Shown here one piece after another: positions 46,896-57,814 of a stretch of DNA of 64,000 nucleotides (the first letter of the stretch is position 1; every line of letters starts with the position of its first letter). Position numbers and translations under genes: made by a program. The notes beneath the pieces are model-generated. The model was not told the origin of the DNA and did not search any database. It was given only the letters and a program-made list of their open reading frames with translations. Source of the stretch: Capsaspora owczarzaki ATCC 30864 (taxonomy: Eukaryota; Opisthokonta; Filasterea); assembly GCF_000151315.2 (NCBI RefSeq), contig NW_011887299.1, forward strand, positions 700,583-764,582, in the 5' to 3' direction.

Positions 46896-48282
46896 TCAGA
46901 AAATCGGAAGAGGATGCGCCTCCGTGTTAAAGACATACTTGTCTAGCGGAATGAGAGTATCATCGTCGCTAAAGAGCAGGAACAGGTACTTGATTGTTTC
47001 GCCCAGCCAGAAGCTCTCCATCTTGTCGCGGCGTGGCGGAGGATCAACCTTGACATTGTTGAGGCTCGTGTAGCCGTTCTGCACGCGCGAGTGCTTTTCG
47101 AAGGCCTGGAAGATTTTCCAGCCCCACTCGCGGTAGCGCTCGTCCTTGGTGAGACGGTAGAGAATGAAGAGTGACTCGACCGTTTCCGGGCGCATGAGAT
47201 TGTGTGCGTCGCCGTCCTTGACACGAATGTCGGACTTGGTGGCCTGGTCGCCATCAAAGAAGGCAATCTCGGGCGCCAGGCCAGTCGGCATCTTTTCGTA
47301 CATTTGCCAGCATGTGTACAGGAGCTCCTTGGCGACCTCGAGGTGCGACGCAGGGAACCCATTCACGTGGCCCAAGGCGAGCACACCCGGCAAGAAGCAC
47401 ACCAGGTGATCCATCTTTGGCGAGAAGCTGACTCCGCCGTCGAGCTCGCCGACGTAGGTCAGCTGCTCGTTGGGTGTCTTGCGAACGAGCTTGCTCATGA
47501 CGCCGTCCATGGCGCGCGTGTACATTTTATGCAACCGAGCCTCCTTCTTGCCACCCTGGAGCCACTGCTTGAGCAGATACTCGTAGTAGGAGTCACCTCG
47601 CGCGCCCAGCGTAATGTGGTTGGTCGAAAACGTGCCAGAGGTGGGACTAATGTAGATGGGAACCAAGCCATCCTCGCGCATGTTGCGCTCCATCACGTTC
47701 ATGACGTTGTCGACAGCGCCGGCGTACTTGGGGTCGCCTGTGATGTGTGTGAGGTGCCGAAACTCGAGCTGGACGGTCGTGACCTCAGCAGTCGACGAGT
47801 CCGAAGACCACACGGGCCCGTGCGCTCGCCGCTGCTTCAAGTTGACATCCGAGTATGGAATGCCGGACGGTGTCTGGAATGCGAGGAGCAGGATGTCTCC
47901 CAGTTCGATCTGGATGAAGTGAAGATGGAGCGCAGTCTCAAGTGTGAGGTATGGCTGACAACGTAGCACTTGAACAAAAAAGTCAACCAACACTGAGGTG
48001 AAAACATACCGCCTTCTGTTTGAACATGTCGTCTTGCGTAAAGTGATGCGTGGTCAGCAATGAGCCGAGAATGCGAATCGTGGTCTCAAACAGGTTGACA
48101 TCACCGGCTTCGGTGATGCGGAGGTGGTTTTCAACCCAATCACGGGCTTCCTTGAACTCGTCTTGCAGTTTCATCTGTGGCGGACGATGCAAAACAAGAA
48201 AAAAAGAGTCAGCAAACAAAACAAGCAAGCAAACAAACAAACAAACAAACAAAAAAAGAAAAAAAAAGAAAAAAAAAGAAAA

Positions 48283-48313
<31 letters not shown>

Positions 48314-49828
48314 AAAAAGAAAAAAAAACAGAAAAAAAAAGGCAGTCCACCGTTTGCTAACTCGGTGCTTCCCCAAGGTTTTGTGGACCAATAAATCATG
48401 AAATCTCACCAAATACATGGTATCGAGGGCATCCACCAGGGTGAGACCAAGATCAAACCAGGTATGGGAGGAGCAGCTCAGAGGCAAGAGCTCGTCTTTG
48501 CCCCAGGCGCACTTTTTGTAGCCAGCCCAGGACCACTTGAACATGTCAATGACGGCACGCTGACGTTGGGTGAATTCAGTAGTGCGACCTTGGTTGGGTG
48601 ATGCTGGGTTGGCAACACCGACTACTGGCTTCTGTTCTGCAGCAGGTTGTTGCTGTGGCCGTTGTTGTGGAGGCTGTTGCAATTTCTGGAGTCGCACCTG
48701 CTCGGCCTGTTCCCGGAGTTGCTTTTGCCGCTGTGCACGGTTTGCCTGCTCCAGCTGATTGGCGAGCTTGCCAGCTCGTTCCGGCAATTCCGCGGCATCC
48801 GGGACTGGATCGCGGTCATTCCCTGCCGCAGCACCACCACCACCACCACCTCCTCCATTCCGTCGACGCTCTTCCTCGCTGCGGGCAATGTCTTGCTGAA
48901 GTTTCCCGAGCTGCTCGCGCGTCTGGCCCACTGCAAACCGTTGATGCGCCTGGTCGAGCAGATGCGTCCCATTTCCGCCAACGTTGACGACCAGTCCTTC
49001 GTCCACGAACAGCGGATCTTGTGCAGCCACTGTCTCCGAGATTGGCAGGAACGTGGCGAGCAGAACGACGCTGGTCAGCATCAGCACGAGAATCAGAGAG
49101 CGTTGTAGCCTTGTCATTTGATTCCAGAACTAGAGTGATGGGGATGGGCCACCGCCATGGAAATGGTTGGATTGGATCATGACCATGAATTCGGGTTGCA
49201 AGATTCGTTGCAGAGTCGAACAGAAGAGAAGAGTATCAATGAAAGTGAGTAACAGCATCAACGTCGATCCAGTGCAACACTCTCTGAAACTTACACGAAA
49301 TAAACCGACAGCACGCCGCCTGCCTTTGCCTGAGGCGTCTTCGGGATCAAAGTGGAAGTTGACGGCCGTGGATGCGGAGGCGGACGAGATGCGAACGCCG
49401 CTCGAGCTTGGCGCGAGGCTGATGCTTGGCGACGATGGGGACGCGTACGACCCCTGATGAGCCTGGTATCCCGGCGATGCAATGCCAAAGCGATCGGCTC
49501 GGATGCGCTGCGATGCAGGCAAGTACGACGACGCGGATGACTTGGCGCTCGACGGGTGCTGCTGGTACTGGAGCTGGTGCTGCTGGCCCACGACGCCCGC
49601 GGCGGGGTCGGTGTGGACGAGCGACGACGATGACAGTGGCGATGGCGATGACGACGACGATGACAGGGACGATGATCCTGATGGGGCGGCGACAGCAGAG
49701 GCGAACGAAGGGGCGAGTGCAGACGATGATGATGATGATGATGCCGTGGCAGCGGCGGCAGCAGGGCGGTACGGCGACGACGACGACGACGGTGGCTGAT
49801 GCTGATGCTGCTGCTGCCAGGTGCTCAT
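46896..49828 (-). CDS. MAN1B1: ER mannosyl-oligosaccharide alpha-1,2-mannosidase (GH47)
   Basis: Exons complement(49295..49828, 48410..49129, 48010..48174, 46896..47909), 810 residues. Type II membrane protein: a ~178-residue Ser/Gln-rich cytosolic N-terminus, then FWNQMTRLQRSLILVLMLTSVVLLATFLPI as signal anchor, a Gln/Arg-rich stem, and the GH47 catalytic domain (FKWSWAGYKKCAWGKDELLPLS, LTLVDALDTMYL, NLFETTIRILGSLL, TPSGIPYSDVNL, LGARGDSYYEYLLKQW, MDHLVCFLPGVLALG, NLMRPETVESLFILYR, DKMESFWLGETIKYLFLLFS, VFNTEAHPLPIF). The catalytic acids of the family fall inside these blocks. It trims Man9GlcNAc2 to Man8 in the ER and acts as a timer for ER-associated degradation. The TRLQR anchor start and short C-terminus point to ER mannosidase I rather than the Golgi enzymes. 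The first exon was joined because its GTAAGT donor and the CTCTAG acceptor keep phase 0. Confidence 0.93.
48184..48341 (+). repeat. A-rich (CAAA/GAAAA) tract in mannosidase intron
   Basis: About 155 bp almost free of T on the plus strand: a (CAAA)n block (48228-48251) followed by A7-9 separated by single G or C. It gives a long polypyrimidine tract in the transcribed strand. Confidence 0.8.
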
Positions 49829-50112
49829 CGAAGAGGAACAGAAGACGAGACCGAGGTGAAGGGGAAGGGGGAAGGAAAAAGCAGAAGAAGAAGAAGCAAG
49901 AAGAAAGAGAAGCGAGGAAGAAAGAATGAACTTTGGATTGCCTGACTTTTGTCTGTTGAGTTTGGGTTGAATGATTAGATGCGAGATTGCGCGAAGGAAA
50001 AGGGGGGGAACGCACGGCAAGAGAATCGGCAAAGGCGTGCAGTCGTGGGGAATTGGAAGTCTTAGAAACTGTTGCTTCAGTTATGAACACCTCGCCCAAC
50101 CATGTTATTTCA

Positions 50113-50231
50113 GTTACGGCCATATCTGGTGGAATGCACCGCATCCCGTTCCGCTCTGCGAAGTTAAACCACCATGAGAGTAGTTAGTACTGCGGTGGGA
50201 GACCACGCGGGAATACTGCTTGTTGTAACTC
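50113..50231 (+). rRNA. 5S ribosomal RNA
   Basis: 119 bp with the standard eukaryotic 5S sequence: starts GTTACGGCCATATCTGG, has the A box AAGTTAAACCACCATGAG and C box GTACTGCGGTGGGAGACCAC (internal RNA polymerase III control region), and ends TGCTTGTTGTAACTC, so the GTTAC start can pair with the GTAAC near the end to form helix I. A run of 11 T follows directly, as needed for polymerase III termination. It stands alone between protein-coding genes, so 5S genes here are at least partly dispersed rather than only in the rDNA unit. No second copy is seen in the window. Confidence 0.97.
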
Positions 50232-50242
50232 TTTTTTTTTTT
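50232..50242 (+). terminator. RNA polymerase III T-run terminator
   Basis: Eleven T directly after the 5S rRNA 3' end. Confidence 0.9.
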
Positions 50243-50540
50243 GGTTTTTTGTTGCTCTGAGCTTCTTGGATGGTTTTTTTTTGACGACTTTATTGCGTGT
50301 GTGACATGTTGTTTTTTTGCGTTTGTTGAACGCTTGATGCTTGAGCGTGTCGTGATAGCATTCGCGCTTTCGCGAGTTCGATTGCTCCCGCTGCTCCTTT
50401 CCCCTTGCTCCTTGCCCCCTTTGCTCCTTGCTTATTACCGCTCCATCATCTCTGTTTTCTTGCCTCGATATTCCAAATGCGACTCAGTCAGTCCCGTTTT
50501 TTTTTCAAACAGCACCACACTTTGAATCAGATTAGCGACA
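50243..50540. other. 5S downstream flank / decarboxylase promoter
   Basis: T-rich then C/T-rich sequence (CCTTGCTCCTTGCCCC type) leading to the ATG at 50541. It probably holds the promoter and 5' UTR of the decarboxylase; no other gene seen. Confidence 0.5.
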
Positions 50541-53022
50541 ATGGCTGGCGATGGCGATTCCTCTCCCCTGCCCTCCAGCAGCAGCAGCAGCAGCAGCAAC
50601 AACACCACCACTACTACAACCACTACAGTGACCCCTTCTTCCAAGACAGACCTGAACGCGCTCTTCCACCGCGGTACGCTTCATCTGCTCGCCCCTCGTT
50701 CACGTCGCTCTCCTTTTACTTTTCCGTTTCCCCCCCCCCTTTCCTCTTTCCTTCCTCTTCCCTTCCTCTTTCTTTCTTCATCTTCCTCTTCCTTTGCTCC
50801 TTCTTCATATGCTCATCCTTCTCGTTCTTTGCTTTTTTGGTTGTTCGTCATCGGTTCTGCTGATGTCCACATGACTTTTTTATTTTTTATTTTATTTTAT
50901 TTTTTTGACTTTTTTTGATTTGCGGCGAACTTCACGTGAAGATGCTGTGACTTTTCATCATCATCGTCATCATCATCGCTCTCCTTCTTCCCGAGCCCCG
51001 AGTGACTAGCACTTGGGGGATGAGAGTGTGAGTGTGTGAACAATGGAGCGTTCGAGTCATCACTGTTCAGAAAATGAGAGAGAAGGAGCGAAGGAAAGAA
51101 CCTCAACCCCCAACCAACCCCACGGGGATGACTTTTTGAAGCTCATTGTCCAACCTCTGTGTCCCGTTCACTGTGAGTGGGGTGAGTGGGTGATTCTGAT
51201 TGGGTATTCTGGATGCATGCGTGTGTGTGTGTGTGTGGGACTTTGCTTGGCCATCTTTCATTCACAATCATCACAACGAGCGAAAATCACCAGGTTTTAG
51301 CTTGTGATCAACGGCAAGAAAAAAAACCGCACTGCCGTCCATCGTACTACTCCATCTCCCCACACAGACATGCATCGAAAAATGACCATTGTTGCAAGTC
51401 ATGCATTTGAAACGCAAAAGCTAAGAGGGGCGACCCCTCAACTCCCTCAGATTGCCTTACGTCCCTCATCATGACTCCGCTCTCCCTTCTTCTTCCGTTT
51501 CCGACGCTTTTTTTTTCCTAACCCCATACCTTCTTGTTTTTGCCTTTTAGACTTGACCCTGCCCGATGGCACCGTGACGGACGTCATGACCCACTTCATC
51601 TCGCGCATCACCACCCTGTTCACCGACTATATGCGCGAAACATCGTCGCGCGAGGACGCCAAGGTCGTCAACTACATTGCACCAAAGGATTTGCTCGCTG
51701 CGTTCGACATGCGCATTACGGACGAGCCCGAGTCGCTTGGCAAGATTGTCGAGTACTGCGAAACCACCCTCCAGCACGGCGTCCGCACGTCCCACCCGCG
51801 CTTTTACAACCAGCTCTTTGCCCGCATCGACCCTGTCGCCATGGTCGGCGAGTGGCTGACAACCATGGTCAACACGAGCATGTACACGTACGAGGTTGCC
51901 CCCGTCTTTATCCTCATGGAGGCGTACATGCTGGAGCGCATGCGCGAATTCATTGGCTGGGACGTGAACGTGCCCGGCGACGGCCTCTTCTCGCCCGGCG
52001 GCTCCATCAGCAACATGTACGCCATGCAGGCTGCTCGTCACTACCACTTCCCCCAGACAAAGGAGCACGGCCTGCTGGCCATTGGCAAAATCCCCGTCGT
52101 CTTCACCTCGTCGCACAGCCACTACTCGATCAAGAAGGGCGCCGCGCTCATGGGCCTCGGCATGCGCCACGTCATTGCCGTGGACGTCGACCGCCGCGGC
52201 AAGATGATTCCCGCCGACCTCGACGCCAAGATCCAGCTTGCCAAGGACGACGGCCTTGCCCCCTTCTTTGTCAACGCGACCGCGGGCACCACCGTTGTCG
52301 GCGCGTTCGATCCCTTCGAGGAGATTGCCGCCGTGTGCAAAAAGCACGGCGTTTGGATGCACGTTGATGCCGCTTGGGGCGGCAGCGCGCTCGTCTCGTC
52401 CAAGCAACGCGAGCTCCTGCGCGGCGTCGAGCTTGCCGACTCGGTCACCTGGAACCCGCACAAGATGATGGGCATCCCGCTCCAGTGCTCTGCCATTCTG
52501 ATCCGCACCTCTGGTCTCCTCTCGGGCTGCAACGCCACCAACGCCCAATACCTCTTCCAAAAGGACAAGATCAACACCGAGTACGACACTGGCGACAAGG
52601 CCATCCAGTGCGGCCGCAAGGTCGACGTTTTCAAGCTCTGGCTGGCATGGAAGGCAAAGGGCGACAAGGGCTACGAGCGCCAGATTGACTATGCCTTTGC
52701 CAACTCGCGACGCCTCGCAGAGCTCATCCGCGCACGACCAGGCTTTGAGCTTGTCTACGAGCCCGAGTGCACCAACGTCTGCTTCTGGTACGTCCCTCCA
52801 TCGCTGCGCCACCTCGACCACACTGAGCGACGAGAAGCCCTGCATCGCGTGGCCCCCGTCATCAAGGCCGGCATGCAATACCGTGGCTCCATGATGATTG
52901 GCTACCAGCCGCTCGACGACTTCCCCAACTTTTTCCGAATGGTCTTCTCCAACCCGGCCGTCACCGAGGAGGATATTCAGTTCATTCTGGACGAGATTGA
53001 AAACCTTGGCCATGCTCTGTAA
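50541..53022 (+). CDS. PLP-dependent decarboxylase, glutamate/cysteine-sulfinate type
   Basis: Exons 50541..50673 and 51551..53022, 534 residues. Exon 1 encodes a Ser8-Asn2-Thr8 low-complexity leader. Exon 2 holds the group II decarboxylase fold: HPRFYNQLFARIDP, EWLTTMVNTSMYTYEVAPVFILME, FSPGGSISNMYAMQAARH, TSSHSHYSIKKGAALMG, VNATAGTTVVGAFDPF, VDAAWGGSALVS (Asp that salt-bridges PLP, then Ala-x-x-Gly) and WNPHKMMGIPLQCSA with the PLP Lys at about residue 349. Residues around FYNQL and the C-terminal GSMMIGYQPL are close to animal GAD, CSAD and GADL1. It decarboxylates glutamate, cysteine sulfinate or aspartate; which one needs structural comparison. The 877-bp intron is the second longest in the window and is C/T-rich with a GTGT patch at 51222-51238. 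Confidence 0.93.
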
Positions 53023-53263
53023 TTTTGGCCCGTTCTTTCTTGATTATTTTTTTTTCTGGCTAATTTTTTGATTGAATATGTTGGATTGTTGTGACACCCT
53101 TTTTTTCTTTTTGGTTTTCGACCGCGTTTTTTTGTTAAGAACCCTGAACTCTTTTTCTCTTTGACCTCTTCGAAGAGTTGAATCCCCTTTTTCGTGAAAC
53201 TTTTTGTTTCATCATGAAATACAATGTTTATTTCCTCGTGCATGTTCGCCGACCACCTAATGC

Positions 53264-55369
53264 TCACGGCCAATCTTTGGGCCGCTGCTGCTGCGGCGGC
53301 TTTTGATTCTTGTCTGATGCTTCAGCATCGCTGTTGGGTTGGGAATTGCGACCTTGCCGTGAAAGGGCTTTGGCCGCTGCGCTCCACACGGAATTGGCAG
53401 CCGAAGCAGCCGTGCCCAAAGTGCTCTGAGCAGCATTGGCCACAGTGCGCGCGCTTTGCGATGCTGCAGTGACGGATGCCATGGCGCCTTCTGCAATCTT
53501 TGAACTGCTTTGCTTGAGCGCGGCGGCGGCACTCGATGCAGCGGAAACCGCTCGATCTCCGACAGATGCTGCTGCTTGGGCGCTTTCGGCCATCTTTGCA
53601 CTGTGTTGCTTGAGTGCAGCCGCAGCACTGGCTGCAGTCTCCGCCGCTGCATCGGCAGCGGATTTAGCGCGCTCGGCAACATCGGCTCTAACGTTGCCAA
53701 GTTTACTGGCCGACGCCCCTGCAACTGCATTGGCAGATGATGTGGCAGAGCTGGCAGCCTTCTTCATGGCCTCAGCGGCACTGGCTGCCGCATCGGACAA
53801 GGAGGCACCCGCTGACTTGACAGAATCGACGCTTGAAGTCAGCGACGACTTGGCTGCGTCTGAGAGTGCTGCACCGCGTTGGAGTACAGACTGAGTTGCA
53901 GAGGCAGTGGCTTCGGACACGGAGGCGATTGCGGCTCTTGCGTGCTCCGTAAGATTGGCACCTGCAGATGCCAATTTCGCGGCTGGCTCCACGACATTGC
54001 GCAACAGCTGTTGCCGAGCGTGCTCGAGCTGCTCTTGTCGACGCGCAACATGCACCGCCTTCCAGATACCACGCTCGTATGTGTCTGCGTGCCGCTCCGC
54101 CTCGAGCAGCTCGTGCACTTCGAACGGAGTGAGCAGCTCCTGCACAAAAGGCGCGCTGCTGGTCAAGAACTCTCGGTCTACCGTGGCAATCCCGGCACTG
54201 ATAAGCGTGTGTTCGATACTTTCATCTTTTCGTCCAAGAAATCCCTGTCGAATGAGCAGAGTGTTGAGAGCTGAGGTCTTGGCGGAAACATAATAAAAAA
54301 AAGAAAAGAAACGAAAACAAAAAACACCCAAAAAACAAAACAAGTCTTTCAGTTGCCACTTTGTCGACCTACCTTCGAACGCCAGCCATGACACAGTAGA
54401 GCGTTTACATCCTCGCCAAGCAACCGTCCTGGGGACTTGATGAGATGGGACGAAAGCGGGCCTCCAGCGGAAGCCTGCGGAAGTGTTTTCCGAAGCTCTT
54501 CGCGAACTGCGTTGGTCGTTGTCAGGATTTCAAAGTTCAACACAATAGGCTGGGATGAACGGGGTGATTTGCACAGTTCCTTGTGCAAGGCAAGTACGCT
54601 CTCCTCGTCTGTTGCAAGCTGGACGCCCGGAAACCGAACGAGCAGGGTGTCTGTCAAAATCACATCCCATCCATCATGAGCAACAATAATCGCCACTGCT
54701 CTACAATATCCAAAATCTGTTTCCCCCCTCAGACTCGACTGACCTGCCATGTGTCCCGCTGGTGGCAAATTGTAGCTGCGCAACCAGACGCGCCACAGCG
54801 GCAAATGCCACACTTGGAGTGCCTGTTGCTGAACATCGACGCCAACAACCGCTGCTCGTATCCGTTTTCGACTTAGAATTGCCTGCTGCGGCACCTGAGC
54901 AGTCGAAGTCCAACGCGTGACCTGTGCGAGACCCAAAGCGTTGAGATGTTGAGCCTTTTTGTTGCTGAGATTGCGACCGGCAACCAGGGCATTGCACCTC
55001 GCTCACTCGCTCGCAAAATGAACGAACAATATTACATGATGAGAGTAACGCATCACGACCAGCACAGTCGCGAATCCGAGTGAGACTGTGGCAGCAGTGC
55101 GGAGTTCGCTGTGTCTTGGCAAAAAAACCAAACAACCGAAGTCAGCGTCATCAGCAAGATCACGTCGCGGACTGTCAACAAAAAATCACGCACCGAAGAT
55201 GCGCGTCAATGAACGGCGCAACCTGATTCAGACGCTCGCCGAGTGTTGGCGACGGCGACGGTGGCGGTGGCGGTGACGCTGGCTGACGATCGGACGGCAA
55301 GTCGTCGCGCTGCAGCTCATACGAAACTTCTTCAACCGGCATTGAATAGAGGACGACTGGATCGTTCAT
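53264..55369 (-). CDS. Unrecognised protein with long Ala-rich helical tail
   Basis: Exons complement(55194..55369, 55007..55085, 54744..54921, 54373..54650, 53264..54277), 574 residues. I do not recognise the N-terminal 300 residues (MNDPVVLYSMPVEEVSYELQ..., later WHLPLWRVWLRSYNLPP, LLVRFPGVQLATDEESV, LGEDVNALLCHGWRSK). Residues about 300-540 are Ala/Ser/Lys-rich in 11-mer-like repeats (SAAEAMKKAASSATSSA, AAALKQHSAKMAESAQAAA), resembling amphipathic helices of LEA, perilipin or apolipoprotein type that lie on lipid surfaces or fold on drying. A Pro run (PPPPPSPSP) is near the N-terminus. No signal peptide. It shares a 134-bp divergent promoter with CDC123. All five exons join in frame at GT-AG sites; no homology is claimed. 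Confidence 0.75.
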
Positions 55370-55503
55370 GTAGTGTCAATGCAAATTGTAATAGATCAAG
55401 TACACTACGCACTCCATTTGAGAGTTTGATCTGTTGTTCTCTGGCGGCTCAGTCTCAGTTTTTTTTTTTTTTTTTTTTTGCCTTCTCTCGTTCTTCTCTC
55501 AGA

Positions 55504-57424
55504 ATGCCCGCGAAACCAACCCGCCAGCATGTGCTCAATTGCGCACTGCCATCGTGGTATCCGCGATTCAAGCATGTGTCGTTGCGGACTGAAATCCTGC
55601 CCCTGACCTCGGACTTTGTCGAGTACTTGCTTGCCGACGGCGTCTTCCTGTCGAAAGAGTAAAGCGACAACAATCTCCAAATCTCAGAAGTGGCTTCCAT
55701 TGGAGCGATTGTCGATTCGCTTTTGCTCATCCTACATGTCATCAAACTGTACTGCTCCACCCCCTCGAATGCCCTTGTGTTCATGATTGACAGCTCGTCC
55801 ATTGGCAAGGTGGATCCACGCGACCTCAACTCGTACTCGGACTCGGACGACGACGACGACGACGGCGCCTCTGCTCTGGCCGGCACGGCACGCTCACTGG
55901 CACAGCCAAACCGAGTGGCGGCGTCTGGGTTTGACAGCAACGACAGCAGCGACGACGACTGGGAGCAGCAGAGCCAGAGCGAGACCGACAGCATTGCTCC
56001 GACCGTACGTTCCGACCCTGATGTGTGTCGCTCTGTGTGTCTCCATGTGCGCTGGATGTAATGGGGGTTGTGGTAGTCGAGCACTTTGCTCTCTAAAGTG
56101 GGGAAAGGTGGATGCGCGACATTGAGCTTGGCGTCACTCGTGTGGCGGTGATGACACTTTGCTGCAATCCACCCCTTTCCTCACACATGGCGCATTGCGA
56201 CCCGATGTCTCATGTCTTTGCCTTTTGCTTTGTCGACAGGCGCCAAACTTCCCCGAACTCGAAGCCGCAATCAAAGCCGCCATTGCAACGCTTGGACCCG
56301 TGTTTCCAAAGCTCAATTGGAGTGCTCCACAGGTACGATGGTCAAACTGGGTTTCAAAGACCTCAAGCAGGGTTGCGACCATTGTCGAGACACTTGCCGC
56401 TGTGCTGACTGCAGGGACTACCGTTGTTCTTTTGGAATAGGATGCCTCGTGGATCATCCCTGGAGGCACCATCAAGTGTGTCAGCGCAGACGAAGTGTTC
56501 TTGTTGCTGAAGAGCTCGGATTTTATTGTTCACGACCTCTGCCACTCGTACGTCCTCAAAGTGTTGCTGCTGGTGGTGGTTGTGGAAGGAGTCGTGAGGA
56601 TGGTCTGGTTCATGGTTTGATCATGCCACTCTGGCAGATTTGACGAATGCTCGGATCTGCACGATGAGCCCGACTCTGTACCCATGTTCCTTGCATTGCG
56701 GCGGTGGCACGACTTGCTGAGGTCGATGGAGTTTCGGTGCTTTGTTCGGAATCGCCAGTTGATCGGTAAGAGAGAGAGTTAGATTTTCGGTTTTCATTTC
56801 GGGTTTCGTCTTGTGCGTTTGGGCGTTAAATGCTGATGCTTGCTACTCTGCTAACTTACACGTATTCCCCCTTTGCCAACCTTGTCCAGCAATCTCACAA
56901 CGCGACGTGTCCAACTTTTATGATTTTCTTCCCGGCATGCGCGCGACCATCCGATTGCAGATTGCTGAATTTTTCGCCGAGCATGTGCGCGAAAACTTTC
57001 CCAACAATGATTGTAGGTCGCGCCTTGAATTGGTTGAGCTGATTGATGATCGCCTCTCTTCTTGAAATCTTGAACGGACGTTGAGCGACGGCGGACGAAA
57101 ATCTGAATTGACTGCATTTTTTTTCTCACTCTGTCCGATTGATGAGCAGATGTCTTTGACATGTACTTCAACCCCTCGCGCGAAATTATCAAACTGGTTG
57201 ATTTCAACCCATATCACGCGCCAACGAGCACGGCGCTCTTTGACTGGGAGGAATTAGAGGGTCTTTCAGGGGAAACGGTCGAAGTTCGCGTCGTGGATTC
57301 GCCCATGAATGTCCAGCCTTCCGAGTATGGCGCGTACAAGGTCCCTGCAGATGTGCTATCCGTGCAGACTACCGAGGATATTGAGCGATTTGCCGCGTTA
57401 TTTCAAAGCGGACAGCTCGCATGA
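55504..57424 (+). CDS. CDC123: CDC123 (eIF2 assembly ATP-grasp factor)
   Basis: Exons 55504..55658, 55794..56004, 56240..56332, 56441..56547, 56638..56765, 56890..57012, 57150..57424; 363 residues, normal length. Motifs run in family order: HVLNCALPSWYPRFKHVSLRTEILPL, an acidic stretch (SDSDDDDDD), [68 protein letters not shown] and VKLVDFNPYHAPT-type DFNP. The ATP-grasp fold residues in [9 protein letters not shown], FRCFV and DFNP are kept. CDC123 binds eIF2gamma and drives formation of the eIF2 trimer, so it supports translation initiation and growth. Exon 2 begins at CTCGTCC (55794), because only this acceptor keeps frame with the exon 1 donor at 55659. Cytosolic. Confidence 0.95.
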
Positions 57425-57814
57425 TTGAGTGTTGCTTGCCTGCTATTGATGTACAACAAGCGTTTCTTGAGTACCACCTCGTTGCACGCATGCACAATGG
57501 TCGTTTCGGGTAAATTTAGAATTCAGGAGGGGGCATTTGTAGCTGCTCAGTCTTTTCCAAAAACCAAACAAAGCACCGAACACAAAACCAAAAAATGTCA
57601 ACGCTCTCCTTGCAAGCACCCGACCTAATTTCGGTGCGTACGTCCATTTCGTATAGTATTGCTACATTGTCATGCTGTGTTGCGCGCGAAGCTACACCGG
57701 GTCGAGACTGGCTGAGCGAGCTGGCGCCTCTGCTTTGATAAACGCTGACTGTTCGAGTTATTTTGGGATGGGATTTTTTTTTTTTTTTTTTTTTTTGGGA
57801 ATCAAAAGTCAACA
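57425..57814. other. Intergenic region CDC123 / RING gene
   Basis: 390 bp; contains a T run at about 57774-57796 just upstream of the RING gene start. Expected 3' UTR then promoter; no gene seen. Confidence 0.5.

Noticed and set aside
49130-49294. Continuation of the Ser-rich frame to a stop at 49130 as a separate gene
   Set aside because: A GTAAGT donor at 49294 and CTCTAG acceptor at 49130 join it in frame to the mannosidase signal anchor, giving a normal type II protein.
51547-53013. 488-residue open frame antisense to the PLP decarboxylase
   Set aside because: It mirrors the GC-rich third-position bias of the real gene; the plus strand carries all decarboxylase motifs and the PLP Lys.
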